DNA of 64,000 nt, taken from the NCBI RefSeq assembly GCF_027570075.1, contig NZ_JAKMUS010000007.1:1-64000 (forward strand), in the 5' to 3' direction. Each line of letters starts with the position of its first letter. Position 1 is the stretch's first letter. Of the stretch, positions 44,778 to 55,641 are shown in pieces. The notes under the pieces are model-generated. The model was given only the letters and a program-made list of their open reading frames with translations, did no database searches and was not told where the DNA came from. The position numbers and the translations under genes are program-made. This stretch comes from Corynebacterium meitnerae. Its GTDB lineage: Bacteria; Actinomycetota; Actinomycetes; Mycobacteriales; Mycobacteriaceae.

Positions 44778-45926
44778 ATGACGGGAAGCGGCGTACCTCT
44801 GCGCGAGCTTGGCCTGGTGATCCTCCTTGCGGCAGTGATCACCTACTTGGCCACCGGTCCTGTGCGCTCATACCTCGTGCGCACCGGCCGCGTCGCAGAG
44901 ATTCGCGCCCGTGATGTACACACGCAACCCACCCCGAGTCTCGGTGGTGTGGCCATGTTCACGGGCTTTTTGTCTGCGATTTTCTTGGCGATGCAGTTGC
45001 CGGCGCTCACCCGCGGATTTGCCCCGGTCACACCAGAAATGACAGCGGTTGTGGTGGGAGCCTTCCTCATCGTCGTCGTCGGCGTCATCGATGACCTCTA
45101 CGAGCTCGGGGCGCTCGCGAAATTCGCGGGCCAACTCTTAGCGGCACTCACTGTCTCCGTCATGGGCCTGTCCTACAACGTCATCTTTTTGCCTATCGAC
45201 GGCGGCACCACCCTCATCCTCGACCGCACCCAAGGCATCATCCTGTCCACGCTGATCATTGTGACCTTGGTGAATGCCTTTAACTTCGTCGACGGAATCG
45301 ATGGGCTTTGCGCTGGCCTTGGCCTTATTGCGGGTGGCGCGATTTTGTTGTTCTCTTTGACGCTGCTCCACGACCAGGGTGGGGCAGTGTCTGCTTATCC
45401 GCCCGCGATCATCTGTGCGGGCATGGTGGGGATGTGTGCTGGCATTTTGCCCCACAATTTTGAGCCGGCCCGCATCTTCATGGGGGATACCGGCGCAATG
45501 CTCATTGGCTTGCTCTTGGCAGCTGCGTCGATTTCTGCATCCGGCAAGATCAACCTTGCTTTGTACGGCACCGCTGATGTCGTCGCCCTGATCAGCCCGT
45601 TCATCGTCGTGCTGGCGGCGATTGCTCTGCCGGTGGCGGATCTTGTCATGGCTGTGGTCCGGCGCGTGTCCCAGGGCAAGAGCCCATTTTCCGCGGACCG
45701 CCAGCACATCCATCACCGGTTGCTCGCCCTGGGGCATACCCACCGCCGCACCGTCCTGGTGCTGTACATGTGGGTTTCCGCCATCGGCTTTGGCACCGTG
45801 AGCTTCTCCATCTTCCCGGCACGCTATGCTGCGCTGTTACTCATCGTCTCCGTTCTTCTGGCCGCAGCGGCTACCGCGGTGCCAGTCTTTCAGGGCAAGA
45901 TCGGGCCGGTTAGCGCGAACGAGTAG
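44778..45926 (+). CDS. wecA: Decaprenyl-phosphate GlcNAc-1-phosphate transferase (WecA/Rfe)
   Basis: This 382-residue polytopic membrane enzyme of the MraY/WecA family has about eleven helices. Motifs are GVIDDLYELG (Asp-rich), NAFNFVDGIDGLCAGLG, FMGDTGAMLIG and DRQHIHHRLLALGH. It transfers GlcNAc-1-P to the polyprenyl carrier, starting the linker that joins arabinogalactan to peptidoglycan. It starts three bases after the tsaC stop, and its place just before the ATP synthase locus matches mycobacterial rfe. Confidence 0.93.
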   Translation: MTGSGVPLRELGLVILLAAVITYLATGPVRSYLVRTGRVAEIRARDVHTQPTPSLGGVAMFTGFLSAIFLAMQLPALTRGFAPVTPEMTAVVVGAFLIVVVGVIDDLYELGALAKFAGQLLAALTVSVMGLSYNVIFLPIDGGTTLILDRTQGIILSTLIIVTLVNAFNFVDGIDGLCAGLGLIAGGAILLFSLTLLHDQGGAVSAYPPAIICAGMVGMCAGILPHNFEPARIFMGDTGAMLIGLLLAAASISASGKINLALYGTADVVALISPFIVVLAAIALPVADLVMAVVRRVSQGKSPFSADRQHIHHRLLALGHTHRRTVLVLYMWVSAIGFGTVSFSIFPARYAALLLIVSVLLAAAATAVPVFQGKIGPVSANE

Positions 45927-45937
45927 GATATGGGAGC

Positions 45938-46375
45938 GTGACTTCCTCAACCACTCCCGTAGAGAACCCCGCTGAGTTCGACGACCCGCAGGCGCCCCTC
46001 AAGCGCGCCCTCAAACTTGGCGGCTGGGCCCTCGTTGTCCTGACCATCGTTTCCCTTGCAGTTTGGGGCGGAATGCGTGATCTGCCTGGCATCTGGGGCG
46101 TTCTTATTGGCGCCGCGATTGGCGGGGGATTTGTTCTGCTGACTGTGGTGTCGGTTCTGGCCACCTCGAATACGTCGCCAAGCACCACGATGGCCGTTGT
46201 GCTGGGAAGCTGGACGCTCAAGCTCGTCGTTTTGATCGCGGTGCTTTTTGTTCTTCGAGGCATGGACTTTTATGACACAGCTGCGCTCGGCGTGACCGTG
46301 ATCCTGGCGCTCATCGTTGTCCTGGGCTCTGAGGTCTGGGGCATCATGACCACGCGTGCCACATACGTGGGCTAA
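45938..46375 (+). CDS. AtpI-like membrane protein upstream of ATP synthase
   Basis: This 145-residue protein with four hydrophobic segments starts at GTG, 11 bases after wecA. Its place matches mycobacterial Rv1303 and the AtpI-like genes often found in front of atpB; such proteins may help assemble the c-ring or carry Mg2+. A terminator follows its stop, so in this genome it is probably transcribed with wecA rather than with atpB. Confidence 0.7.
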   Translation: MTSSTTPVENPAEFDDPQAPLKRALKLGGWALVVLTIVSLAVWGGMRDLPGIWGVLIGAAIGGGFVLLTVVSVLATSNTSPSTTMAVVLGSWTLKLVVLIAVLFVLRGMDFYDTAALGVTVILALIVVLGSEVWGIMTTRATYVG

Positions 46376-46385
46376 GTCTTCGGAT

Positions 46386-46421
46386 AAAAAGGGCGCGGGG
46401 CGACACTGCCGCGCCCTTTTT
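46386..46421 (+). terminator. Rho-independent terminator
   Basis: AAAAAGGGCGCGG pairs with CCGCGCCCTTTTT around a 10-base loop and runs into TTTTTCTC. The flanking A and T runs would allow use in both directions, but it chiefly separates the wecA run from the atp operon. Confidence 0.9.
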
Positions 46422-46758
46422 CTCTCCCCCTGAAGAGCTCCTGTGACTGAGCTAACAAACGCCTATGACCAGCCTTAATGGGGTCCGGTGGGAGAGTGCC
46501 CACTTTTGGGTGCGACAAGCTCCCCCCAACATGCCCGTTTCTACGGATCGGCTGATAGGCTAATCGCGGGTTAGAAGGAGAGAGCTACACCTTTTGGGGT
46601 TACCTGCCCGCTTCTTCTAGATCATCCCCTGCACCGCGGTAGCTGATGTGCGACGGAGTCCGCCGCGGGAGGCAGATTTTGAAGACGTCCATCGCACCGC
46701 ACATGAAAATTGTGCGGCCCGAGAACGGGAGAGAACGCTGAGCGTTGCAACTTTGGCC
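46422..46758 (+). promoter_or_regulatory. atp operon promoter/leader region
   Basis: These 337 bases hold no convincing gene. TAGGCT (46556-46561) is a possible -10. AAGGAGAGAG at 46576-46585 looks like a ribosome site followed only by a very short TTG-initiated frame. The leader from there to atpB is about 190 bases, so post-transcriptional control is conceivable. Confidence 0.4.
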
Positions 46759-47556
46759 ATGAAGGGTAGCTTCCACGTACCCGAACTGGACCCAGAATTT
46801 TTCCCGGGGCAATACTACGGCCAAATGCTGGGGGAGGACTTCCTCGGCGGTTGGTTCGCGCTGGACCGCATCATGATTGTGCGCCTGTTCATGGCGCTCA
46901 TCCTTGTGGTTCTTTTTGCAATCGCCTTCCGGAACCCGAAGCTGGTTCCGTCTGGTCTGCAAAACCTTGGTGAGGTCGCAGTGGACTTTGTCCGCCTGCA
47001 CATCGCTGAGGACATCTTGGGCAAGAAGGAGGGTCGTCGATTCCTTCCGGTTATCGCCACGATCTTCTTCACAGTGCTCTTCATGAACGTGGCCACGATC
47101 ATCCCTGGCCTGAACATTTCGCCTAGCTCCCGTATCGGTCTTCCGATCGTGCTGGCAGTGGTCGGGTACTTCACGATGATCTACGCGGGCGCTGCCCGTC
47201 ACGGCTTCGGCAAATACGTGAAGCACTCACTCGTGATTCCTAACTTGCCTCCGGCACTTCACCTTTTGGTTGTGCCGATCGAGTTCTTCTCGACATTCAT
47301 TCTGCGCCCGGTCACCCTGGCTCTTCGTCTTATGGCGAACTTCCTGGCTGGCCACATCATTCTCGTCCTTCTGTACTCTGCTACGAACTTCTTCTTCTGG
47401 CAGCTGAACGCTTGGACGGCACTGAGTGGCATGACCTTGATCGCAGCGATCCTGTTCACCCTGTACGAGTTGATTGTTATCTTCCTGCAGGCGTACATCT
47501 TCGCCCTTCTGGTCGCGGTGTACATCGAGCTGTCGTTGCACGCAGATTCGCACTAG
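46759..47556 (+). CDS. atpB: ATP synthase F0 subunit a
   Basis: This 265-residue membrane subunit forms the proton half-channels. The last helices contain LALRLMANFLAGH with the essential Arg, and ALLVAVYIELSLH at the end. ATG 46759 (MKGSFHVPELDPEFFPGQYYG) is chosen because that N-terminus matches corynebacterial homologues from memory. The frame is open 37 codons further upstream, but those residues are charged and unlike the family. First gene of atpBEFHAGDC. Confidence 0.93.
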   Translation: MKGSFHVPELDPEFFPGQYYGQMLGEDFLGGWFALDRIMIVRLFMALILVVLFAIAFRNPKLVPSGLQNLGEVAVDFVRLHIAEDILGKKEGRRFLPVIATIFFTVLFMNVATIIPGLNISPSSRIGLPIVLAVVGYFTMIYAGAARHGFGKYVKHSLVIPNLPPALHLLVVPIEFFSTFILRPVTLALRLMANFLAGHIILVLLYSATNFFFWQLNAWTALSGMTLIAAILFTLYELIVIFLQAYIFALLVAVYIELSLHADSH

Positions 47557-47589
47557 TCAGGCGCGAACTGACTGACACTGGCCAACTGA

Positions 47590-47907
<318 letters not shown>

Positions 47908-47960
47908 AGAAACTCTTCAACCCAGAAGTTTCGTAAAACCATTTAGATCAGGAGCACCGC

Positions 47961-48542
47961 ATGACGAACGTCATCTACCTACTTGCAGCCGAGGGGGCAG
48001 AGCAGTTCCCGCTTGAGGGCGGTAACTCCATCCTGCTGCCGAAGGCTTACGACATCGTCTGGTCTCTCGTCGTCTTCCTCGTCATCTTCTTGCTCTTCTG
48101 GAAGTTTGTGCTTCCGAAGTTCCAGGAAGTGCTCGCGGAGCGCGAAGACAAGATCAAGGGCGGTATCGAGCGGGCTGAGACCGCACAAGCGCAGGCAAAG
48201 GCTGCTCTGGAAAAGAACAACGCTCAACTCGCTGAGGCACGCGCCGAAGCTGCGGAGATCCGCGAAGCTGCCCGTCAAAAGGGCAAGGAGATCGAAGCAG
48301 AGGCACGCGTCAAGGCTGAGGAAGAGTCCCGTCGCATTGTCGAATCTGGTGAGAAGCAGCTGCTGGCCTCGCGTGAGCAGGTCGTCGCAGAGCTTCGCAA
48401 CGAGCTGGGCCAGAACTCTATCAACCTCGCTGAGGAGCTCCTCGGTGCTGAGTTGTCGGATTCCACCCGCCGCTCCAACACCATCGACAACTTCCTGAGC
48501 CAGCTGGACACCGTGTCCGCACGCTCGGCTACCCGGAAGTGA
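47961..48542 (+). CDS. atpF: ATP synthase F0 subunit b
   Basis: This 193-residue stator subunit has one N-terminal membrane helix (about 30-52, [20 protein letters not shown]) and a long charged helix with Ala/Glu/Lys heptads that dimerises and reaches F1. Its TGA overlaps a possible GTG start of atpH. Confidence 0.95.
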   Translation: MTNVIYLLAAEGAEQFPLEGGNSILLPKAYDIVWSLVVFLVIFLLFWKFVLPKFQEVLAEREDKIKGGIERAETAQAQAKAALEKNNAQLAEARAEAAEIREAARQKGKEIEAEARVKAEEESRRIVESGEKQLLASREQVVAELRNELGQNSINLAEELLGAELSDSTRRSNTIDNFLSQLDTVSARSATRK

Positions 48543-48550
48543 GGGCGTCG

Positions 48551-49390
48551 ATGAGAGCAGCGAGCCGCGAAGCACTGTCGAATGTTGCGCAGAAACTGGA
48601 CGCGTTCATTCGTGACACCGACAGCGCTGACACCGTTTCCGTAGCAGCCCAGACCGGCACCGAGCTGTTCCTTGTTGTGGACCAGCTTGAGAAGGACCGC
48701 ACTCTGCGCGTTGCCGTTGCTGATGCTTCCCTCAAGGAAGAGCAGCGCACCGGGATTATCAGCGAGGTCTTCGGCAACAAGGTTGCCGAGCCGACCTTGA
48801 ACATCCTGCGTGAGGCAGCAGCACAGGTCTGGTCCACGCCGCGCGAGTTCCGTGCAGGACTCGTCCACCTGGGCCGTCGCGCACTTCTGCGCGGCGCAGA
48901 GAGCGAAGGCAAGTTGGAAACTGTCGAAGAGGAACTCTTCGCACTTTCCCGCCTCCTCGAGCGCGAAAGCGAACTCACCCAGCTGCTGTCCGACCGCACT
49001 GCCACCGCAGACCAGAAGCGATCCCTTCTGGCCAACGTGCTCTACGGCAAGGTGACTATGTACACCGAAGCCCTGGCACTCCAGGTGGTGGGTCGTCCCG
49101 AGAAGAACCCGGTCGACGATATTGCGGGCATCTCCCGCGAATCGGCCGAGTTGACCGGCAAGACCGTTGCAGAGGTCACCTCCGCAACCGAGCTTTCCGC
49201 TTCTCAGCGCGACGCATTGGCAGAAAAGCTAGGCAAGATTTACGGCCGCGAGATGGCTATCCACACTGAGGTTGACCCCAGCCTCCTCGGCGGTGTGACC
49301 ATCCGCGTTGGCGACGAGCAGATTGACGGCTCCACGCGTGGCAAGCTTGCCCGCCTGCGTGCCGACATGGCTGCCAACACGGCTTACTAG
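48551..49390 (+). CDS. atpH: ATP synthase F1 subunit delta
   Basis: This 279-residue subunit links the stator b helices to the alpha3beta3 head. It starts MRAASREALSNV, like other corynebacterial AtpH, and ends with the conserved DPSLLGGVTIRVGDEQIDGS. ATG 48551 is chosen over GTG 48539, which overlaps atpF. The length is that of an actinobacterial delta, about 100 residues longer than in E. coli. Confidence 0.93.
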   Translation: MRAASREALSNVAQKLDAFIRDTDSADTVSVAAQTGTELFLVVDQLEKDRTLRVAVADASLKEEQRTGIISEVFGNKVAEPTLNILREAAAQVWSTPREFRAGLVHLGRRALLRGAESEGKLETVEEELFALSRLLERESELTQLLSDRTATADQKRSLLANVLYGKVTMYTEALALQVVGRPEKNPVDDIAGISRESAELTGKTVAEVTSATELSASQRDALAEKLGKIYGREMAIHTEVDPSLLGGVTIRVGDEQIDGSTRGKLARLRADMAANTAY

Positions 49391-49432
49391 AACAAAAATA
49401 TGCTGGAAGAATCTACCGAGAGCAGGAAGAAC

Positions 49433-51079
49433 ATGGCGGAGCTGACGATCTCCTCCGATGAGATCCGTAGCGCGATAGCGAACTACACCTCGAGCTACTC
49501 CGCGGAGGCCTCCCGTGAGGAGGTCGGCGCGGTGACGTCGGCTGCAGATGGTATTGCCCAGGTTTCCGGGCTGCCGGGCTGCATGACCAACGAGCTGCTT
49601 GAGTTCCCGAATGGCGTCATCGGCGTCGCTCAGAACCTTGAGACCGACTCCATTGGTGTCGTGGTCCTGGGTAATTTTGAGACGATTTCCGAGGGCGACA
49701 AAGTTGTTAGGACCGGCGAGGTCCTGTCCATCCCGGTCGGGGATAACTTCCTCGGCCGCGTGATCAACCCACTGGGTCAGCCGATTGACGGCCTGGGCCC
49801 GATCGAGTCTGAAGAAGAGCGCGTGCTCGAGCTTCAAGCTGCCGGCGTTCTCGACCGCCAGCCGGTCGAGGAGCCGATGCAGACGGGCATCAAGGCTATT
49901 GACGCGATGACCCCGATCGGCCGTGGCCAGCGCCAGCTGATCATTGGTGACCGTAAGACCGGTAAGACCGCGGTCTGCATTGACACCATCCTTAACCAGA
50001 AGGCTTTCTGGGAGACCGGCGACAAGACCAAGCAGGTCCGTTGTATTTACGTCGCCATCGGCCAGAAGGGCTCCACCATCGCAGGTGTGCGTCGCACCCT
50101 CGAGGAGAACGGTGCCCTGGAGTACACCACCATCGTGGCTGCTCCGGCCTCCGACTCTGCAGGCTTCAAGTGGCTCGCACCGTTCGCCGGTGCAGCTCTG
50201 GGCCAGCACTGGATGTACCAGGGCAACCACGTCCTGGTTATCTACGATGATCTGACCAAGCAGGCTGAGGCATACCGTGCCATCTCCCTGCTGCTGCGTC
50301 GTCCGCCGGGCCGCGAGGCGTACCCGGGTGACGTCTTCTACCTGCACTCCCGTCTGCTGGAGCGTGCAGCGAAGCTGAACGACGAGTTGGGGGCAGGTTC
50401 CCTGACCGCACTTCCGATCATTGAGACCAAGGCGAACGACGTCGGTGCCTTCATTCCGACCAACGTCATCTCGATTACGGACGGTCAGTGCTTCCTCCAG
50501 TCCGACCTCTTCAACCAGGGTGTCCGCCCGGCTATTGACGTGGGTATCTCCGTGTCCCGTGTCGGTGGTGCAGCGCAGACTAAGGGTATGAAGAAGGTTG
50601 CAGGTAACCTGCGTCTGGATCTGGCCGCATACCGCGACCTCGAGTCCTTCGCAGCGTTCGCGTCTGACCTGGATGATGCGTCGAAGCGTCAGCTTGAGCG
50701 TGGTCAGCGCCTCGTCGAGCTGCTGAAGCAGTCTGAGAACTCGCCGCAGCCGGTGGAGTTCCAGATCATCTCCATCTTCCTCGCTAACGAGGGTGTCTTC
50801 GACTCCGTTCCCGTCGCTGACGTTCGCCGTTACGAGGCAGAGCTCCACGAGTTCATCCGCGCTGAGGCCCCTGAGGTCTACGCGCAGATCGACGGTGGTG
50901 CAGCGCTTTCCGACGAGTCCCAGGAGACCCTGCGCCGTGCCAACGAGCGCTTCGCATCCTCCTTCCAGACCTCCGACGACGAGCACATCGTGCGTGAGCC
51001 GGAAGCTGATGCTTTGGATTCCGATGAGGTGTCCAAGAACCAGCTCACCATCCCTCGCAAGTCGCAGAAGCGCGCTTAA
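49433..51079 (+). CDS. atpA: ATP synthase F1 subunit alpha
   Basis: This 548-residue nucleotide-binding, non-catalytic subunit has [15 protein letters not shown] as Walker A (near 172), followed by the signature around [17 protein letters not shown] 49433 ([15 protein letters not shown]) is chosen because this is the usual corynebacterial N-terminus; eleven further codons are open upstream. Confidence 0.97.
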   Translation: MAELTISSDEIRSAIANYTSSYSAEASREEVGAVTSAADGIAQVSGLPGCMTNELLEFPNGVIGVAQNLETDSIGVVVLGNFETISEGDKVVRTGEVLSIPVGDNFLGRVINPLGQPIDGLGPIESEEERVLELQAAGVLDRQPVEEPMQTGIKAIDAMTPIGRGQRQLIIGDRKTGKTAVCIDTILNQKAFWETGDKTKQVRCIYVAIGQKGSTIAGVRRTLEENGALEYTTIVAAPASDSAGFKWLAPFAGAALGQHWMYQGNHVLVIYDDLTKQAEAYRAISLLLRRPPGREAYPGDVFYLHSRLLERAAKLNDELGAGSLTALPIIETKANDVGAFIPTNVISITDGQCFLQSDLFNQGVRPAIDVGISVSRVGGAAQTKGMKKVAGNLRLDLAAYRDLESFAAFASDLDDASKRQLERGQRLVELLKQSENSPQPVEFQIISIFLANEGVFDSVPVADVRRYEAELHEFIRAEAPEVYAQIDGGAALSDESQETLRRANERFASSFQTSDDEHIVREPEADALDSDEVSKNQLTIPRKSQKRA

Positions 51080-51153
51080 TCGGATACACGCCGGTTAACG
51101 CGGAAGTTCACACTTTGAAAAGAAACGACTAAGAGAAGGGAGGAGCACACACC

Positions 51154-52128
51154 ATGGCAACACTTCGCGAATTGCGTGACCGAATCCGGTCAGTCAACTC
51201 AACGAAGAAGATCACCAAGGCCCAGGAGCTGATCGCTACTTCGCGCATCACCAAGGCCCAGCAGCGCGTTGCTGCGGCACAGCCGTACGCCAACGAGATG
51301 CAGGACGTCATGGAGCGGCTTGCCGCTGCAACATCCCTGGACCACCCGATGCTCCATGAGCGTGAGAACGGCAAGGTCGCCGCAGTGCTCGTGGTCACGT
51401 CTGACCGCGGCATGGCTGGTGGCTACAACCACAACGTTCTCAAGAAGGCTGCTGAGCTCGAGAAGATGCTCGAGGAGTCCGGGTATGACGTAGTCCGCTA
51501 CGTCACCGGTGGCAAGGGCGTCACCCACTACGACTTCCGTGATCAGGAGATCGCGGGTGCGTGGACTGGGTGGTCCCAGGATCCGTCGTGGGAAGCGACG
51601 CATAATGTGCGTCACCACATGATCCAGGGCTTCCAGGCAAGCTCCGAAGGCGAAGCGGATTGGCGTGAAGGCCTGCGTGCGCCGCAGGGGCAGCCGGTTA
51701 TCGGTTTTGACCAGGTGCATGTTGTGTACACGAAGTTCGTGTCCATGCTTTCGCAGGAGGCCACTGTCCACCAGCTGCTTCCGATCGAGCCCGTCTTTGA
51801 AGACGTGGAGTTCGAGCAGGAAGATCTGCTCACCACTTCGGGCAATGTGCAGCCGGACATGGACTTTGAGCCGGATGCAGAGACCCTGATGGAGCAGCTG
51901 CTTCCCGCGTACGTTTCCAGGTCGCTCTACTCGATCTTCTTGGAAGCGTCCGCAGCGGAGTCTGCATCGCGCCGTACGGCCATGAAGAACGCAACGGACA
52001 ACGCCACCGAGCTGGCTGGCGAACTGTCCCGTGAAGCCAACCAGTTGCGTCAGGCAAAAATCACCCAGGAAATCACCGAGATTATCGGCGGCGCTGGCGC
52101 GTTGTCCGGTAGCGGAGAAAGTGACTAA
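51154..52128 (+). CDS. atpG: ATP synthase F1 subunit gamma
   Basis: This 324-residue central rotor shaft protein has an N-terminal LRELRDRIRSVNSTKKITKA coiled-coil helix and a C-terminal helix ending TQEITEIIGGAGALSG. AGGGAGGAGC lies before the ATG. It sits between atpA and atpD, as in most bacteria. An acidic insert near 220-245 (EDVEFEQEDLLTTSGNVQPD) is longer than in E. coli. Confidence 0.97.
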   Translation: MATLRELRDRIRSVNSTKKITKAQELIATSRITKAQQRVAAAQPYANEMQDVMERLAAATSLDHPMLHERENGKVAAVLVVTSDRGMAGGYNHNVLKKAAELEKMLEESGYDVVRYVTGGKGVTHYDFRDQEIAGAWTGWSQDPSWEATHNVRHHMIQGFQASSEGEADWREGLRAPQGQPVIGFDQVHVVYTKFVSMLSQEATVHQLLPIEPVFEDVEFEQEDLLTTSGNVQPDMDFEPDAETLMEQLLPAYVSRSLYSIFLEASAAESASRRTAMKNATDNATELAGELSREANQLRQAKITQEITEIIGGAGALSGSGESD

Positions 52129-53658
<1,530 letters not shown>

Positions 53659-53667
53659 GAGTAGCTC

Positions 53668-54030
53668 ATGGCTGAAATCACCGCGCAACTGGTATCGGTT
53701 GACCGCATGCTGTGGAAGGGCGAGGCGTCCATCGTCACCGCTCAAACCACCGAAGGTGAGATCGGCGTGCTGCCTGGTCACGAGCCGTTCTTGGGCCAGC
53801 TCAAGGATAACGGTGTCGTGACCATCACCCCGATCAGCGGCGACAAGATTGTCGCTGCTGTTCAGGGCGGGTTCGTCTCTGTGACGGGCAACAAGGTCAC
53901 CATTCTCGCGGACTTTGCTATCTTCGCCGATGAGGTGAATGCTAACGAAGCGTTCGATGAGAATGATCCGACTGCGAAGGCTCGCCACGAGGCTGAGCAG
54001 GCGGCCCTGCGTCGTAAGGGCAGCGCCTAG
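53668..54030 (+). CDS. atpC: ATP synthase F1 subunit epsilon
   Basis: This 120-residue beta-sandwich rotor subunit begins [20 protein letters not shown] and has [15 protein letters not shown], the family signature. The C-terminal helical hairpin is short compared with E. coli, as in other actinobacteria. Last gene of the atp operon, followed by a terminator. Confidence 0.95.
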   Translation: MAEITAQLVSVDRMLWKGEASIVTAQTTEGEIGVLPGHEPFLGQLKDNGVVTITPISGDKIVAAVQGGFVSVTGNKVTILADFAIFADEVNANEAFDENDPTAKARHEAEQAALRRKGSA

Positions 54031-54048
54031 TTCTCCGGCATTTTCTAG

Positions 54049-54090
54049 CCCCCGTTGTTCCCATGCGGAATGGCGGGGGTTTTGCTTTTT
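54049..54090 (+). terminator. atp operon terminator
   Basis: CCCCCG (54049-54054) pairs with CGGGGG (54074-54079), with the loop partly structured, followed by TTTTGCTTTTTGC. It lies 19 bases after atpC. Confidence 0.75.
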
Positions 54091-54161
54091 GCTTATTGAC
54101 GCCAAATCCCCAACTTTTGGCTGTTCAAACGTTGCTGTGAAGCTGGGTACACTATGTGGTT

Positions 54162-54620
54162 ATGAACGTGCTCTGGATCGCTCTTGGCCTTGTTGCGGCG
54201 GTGTTTGTCGCGGCGGGCGTGTGGCGGTTTTTTGCAGTACGTAAGTCCGGCACCCAGGCGTTGATGCGTGCGTTGCCGGCAGAGAGCATTCATGGTTGGC
54301 GCCATGGCATTGTGCGTTACAGCGGTTCCAGGATGAGCTTTTACATGCTACGTTCGCTGTCCTTTGGCGCTGACGTAGTGCTGAGCCGCCATTCCATTAC
54401 CGTTACTGGTAGGCGAGAGGCCACCGAGACCGAGCGGGAGTTTATGCCCGAGGTTGAGGTGGTCATTGTGTTTTCTGGGGACGGTCGTGAGTTCGAGTTT
54501 GGCTGTGATCGGCTGACGGCGATGGCGTTGGTGTCGTGGCTGGAGTCCGCACCGGATCGTCGTCAAGTGCGCTCGGACATGAACGTTTTGCGGCACCGCG
54601 CTTTCCGCACGAACCTGTAG
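54162..54620 (+). CDS. DUF2550 membrane protein
   Basis: This 152-residue protein has one N-terminal transmembrane helix and a cytoplasmic strand-rich domain with [20 protein letters not shown] and [14 protein letters not shown], as in the actinobacterial DUF2550 family (position of Rv1312, behind atpC). Function unknown. TACACT lies eight bases before ATG 54162, suggesting a leaderless mRNA; GTG 54156 is an alternative start. Confidence 0.8.
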   Translation: MNVLWIALGLVAAVFVAAGVWRFFAVRKSGTQALMRALPAESIHGWRHGIVRYSGSRMSFYMLRSLSFGADVVLSRHSITVTGRREATETEREFMPEVEVVIVFSGDGREFEFGCDRLTAMALVSWLESAPDRRQVRSDMNVLRHRAFRTNL

Positions 54621-54639
54621 CCCGGCTAGGGTAGGGGCC

Positions 54640-55332
54640 ATGCGTCTTGTTATCGCCCGGTGCTCAGTGGATTATGTTGGTCGGCTTGATGCCCACCTGC
54701 CACTCGCGGACCGTCTGATCATGGTGAAAGCCGATGGCTCGTTGTCTGTGCATGCGGATGATCGCGCCTATAAGCCTTTGAACTGGATGACTCCGCCGTG
54801 CACGATAACGGAAGAACCCATCGTGGATGTGGACGGGGAGGAAACTGGTGCTGCTCTCTGGGTCGTGGAGAACCCGAAGGGAGAGCAGCTGCGCGTGACC
54901 ATTGAGGAGATTCACGCGGACGTGACCTACGAACTCGGCGAGGATCCTGGCCTGATCAAGGACGGCGTGGAAGCGCACCTCCAGGAGCTGCTCGCGGATC
55001 ATATTGAGACGCTGGGGGACGGCTTCACCCTCGTCCGCCGCGAATATCCCACTCCTTTGGGCCCGGTGGACATCATGGCGCGCGATGAGAACGGCGCTGC
55101 TGTGGCCGTTGAAGTGAAGCGCCGCGGTGGGATTGACGGCGTGGAACAGCTCACCCGCTACGTGGAGATGTTGAACCGTGACGCACTGCTGCGGCCGGTG
55201 CGCGGCGTTTTTGCGGCACAGGAAATCAAGCCACAAGCCCGCACCTTGGCGGAGGACCGCGGCATTGAGTGCATCACGCTTGATTACGACGAACTCCGTG
55301 GTATCGAGTCCAACGAACTCCGCCTCTTCTAA
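54640..55332 (+). CDS. nucS: Mismatch-specific endonuclease NucS (EndoMS)
   Basis: This 230-residue protein starts [16 protein letters not shown]. The N-terminal DNA-binding/dimer domain is followed by a RecB-like nuclease with [20 protein letters not shown] (D-x(n)-E-V-K) and a QLTRYVEML helix. NucS cuts both strands at mismatches and is the mismatch-repair enzyme of actinobacteria that lack MutS/MutL. TAGGGT lies seven bases before the ATG (leaderless). Confidence 0.95.
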   Translation: MRLVIARCSVDYVGRLDAHLPLADRLIMVKADGSLSVHADDRAYKPLNWMTPPCTITEEPIVDVDGEETGAALWVVENPKGEQLRVTIEEIHADVTYELGEDPGLIKDGVEAHLQELLADHIETLGDGFTLVRREYPTPLGPVDIMARDENGAAVAVEVKRRGGIDGVEQLTRYVEMLNRDALLRPVRGVFAAQEIKPQARTLAEDRGIECITLDYDELRGIESNELRLF

Positions 55333-55337
55333 CCGTC

Positions 55338-55625
55338 ATGCCACGCCGAAACCGCCGGGCCACCGGTAGAGCACCGCGTCAGCTGCCACGCGATGGCAGT
55401 GCGTACTGGGGCACCCGGGAAGAAGAGGGGCCGAGCTGGGCAAACGGCGAAATGTACCTCGTGCGTCAGATGGGCTCAGCCTCTGCCACGAAGTTCTACA
55501 TCTGCCCACGCTGTAACCAGAACATTCCACCTGGTGTCGCGCACATCGTGGCATGGCCCCGGGATACGGGTGGGCGGGCTGATGACCGCCGCCATTGGCA
55601 TCGCCACTGCTGGGCCTCGCGTTAA
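55338..55625 (+). CDS. Small zinc-finger/HNH-like conserved protein
   Basis: This 95-residue basic protein has CPRCNQNIPPGVAHIVAWP followed by DDRRHWHRHCW, an arrangement of two CxxC cysteines, two histidines and a final HxxC as in compact HNH or zinc-ribbon folds. The N-terminus (PRRNRRATGRAPRQL) is an Arg-rich tail. Actinobacterial homologues are often labelled ATP/GTP-binding protein without support. It starts five bases after the nucS stop, so it may act with NucS; that link is inferred. Confidence 0.7.
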   Translation: MPRRNRRATGRAPRQLPRDGSAYWGTREEEGPSWANGEMYLVRQMGSASATKFYICPRCNQNIPPGVAHIVAWPRDTGGRADDRRHWHRHCWASR

Positions 55626-55641
55626 AGAAACGCCGCGGTCC

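Noticed and set aside
49229..50986. 585-codon open frame on the minus strand
   Set aside because: Antisense shadow of atpA with no recognisable protein features.
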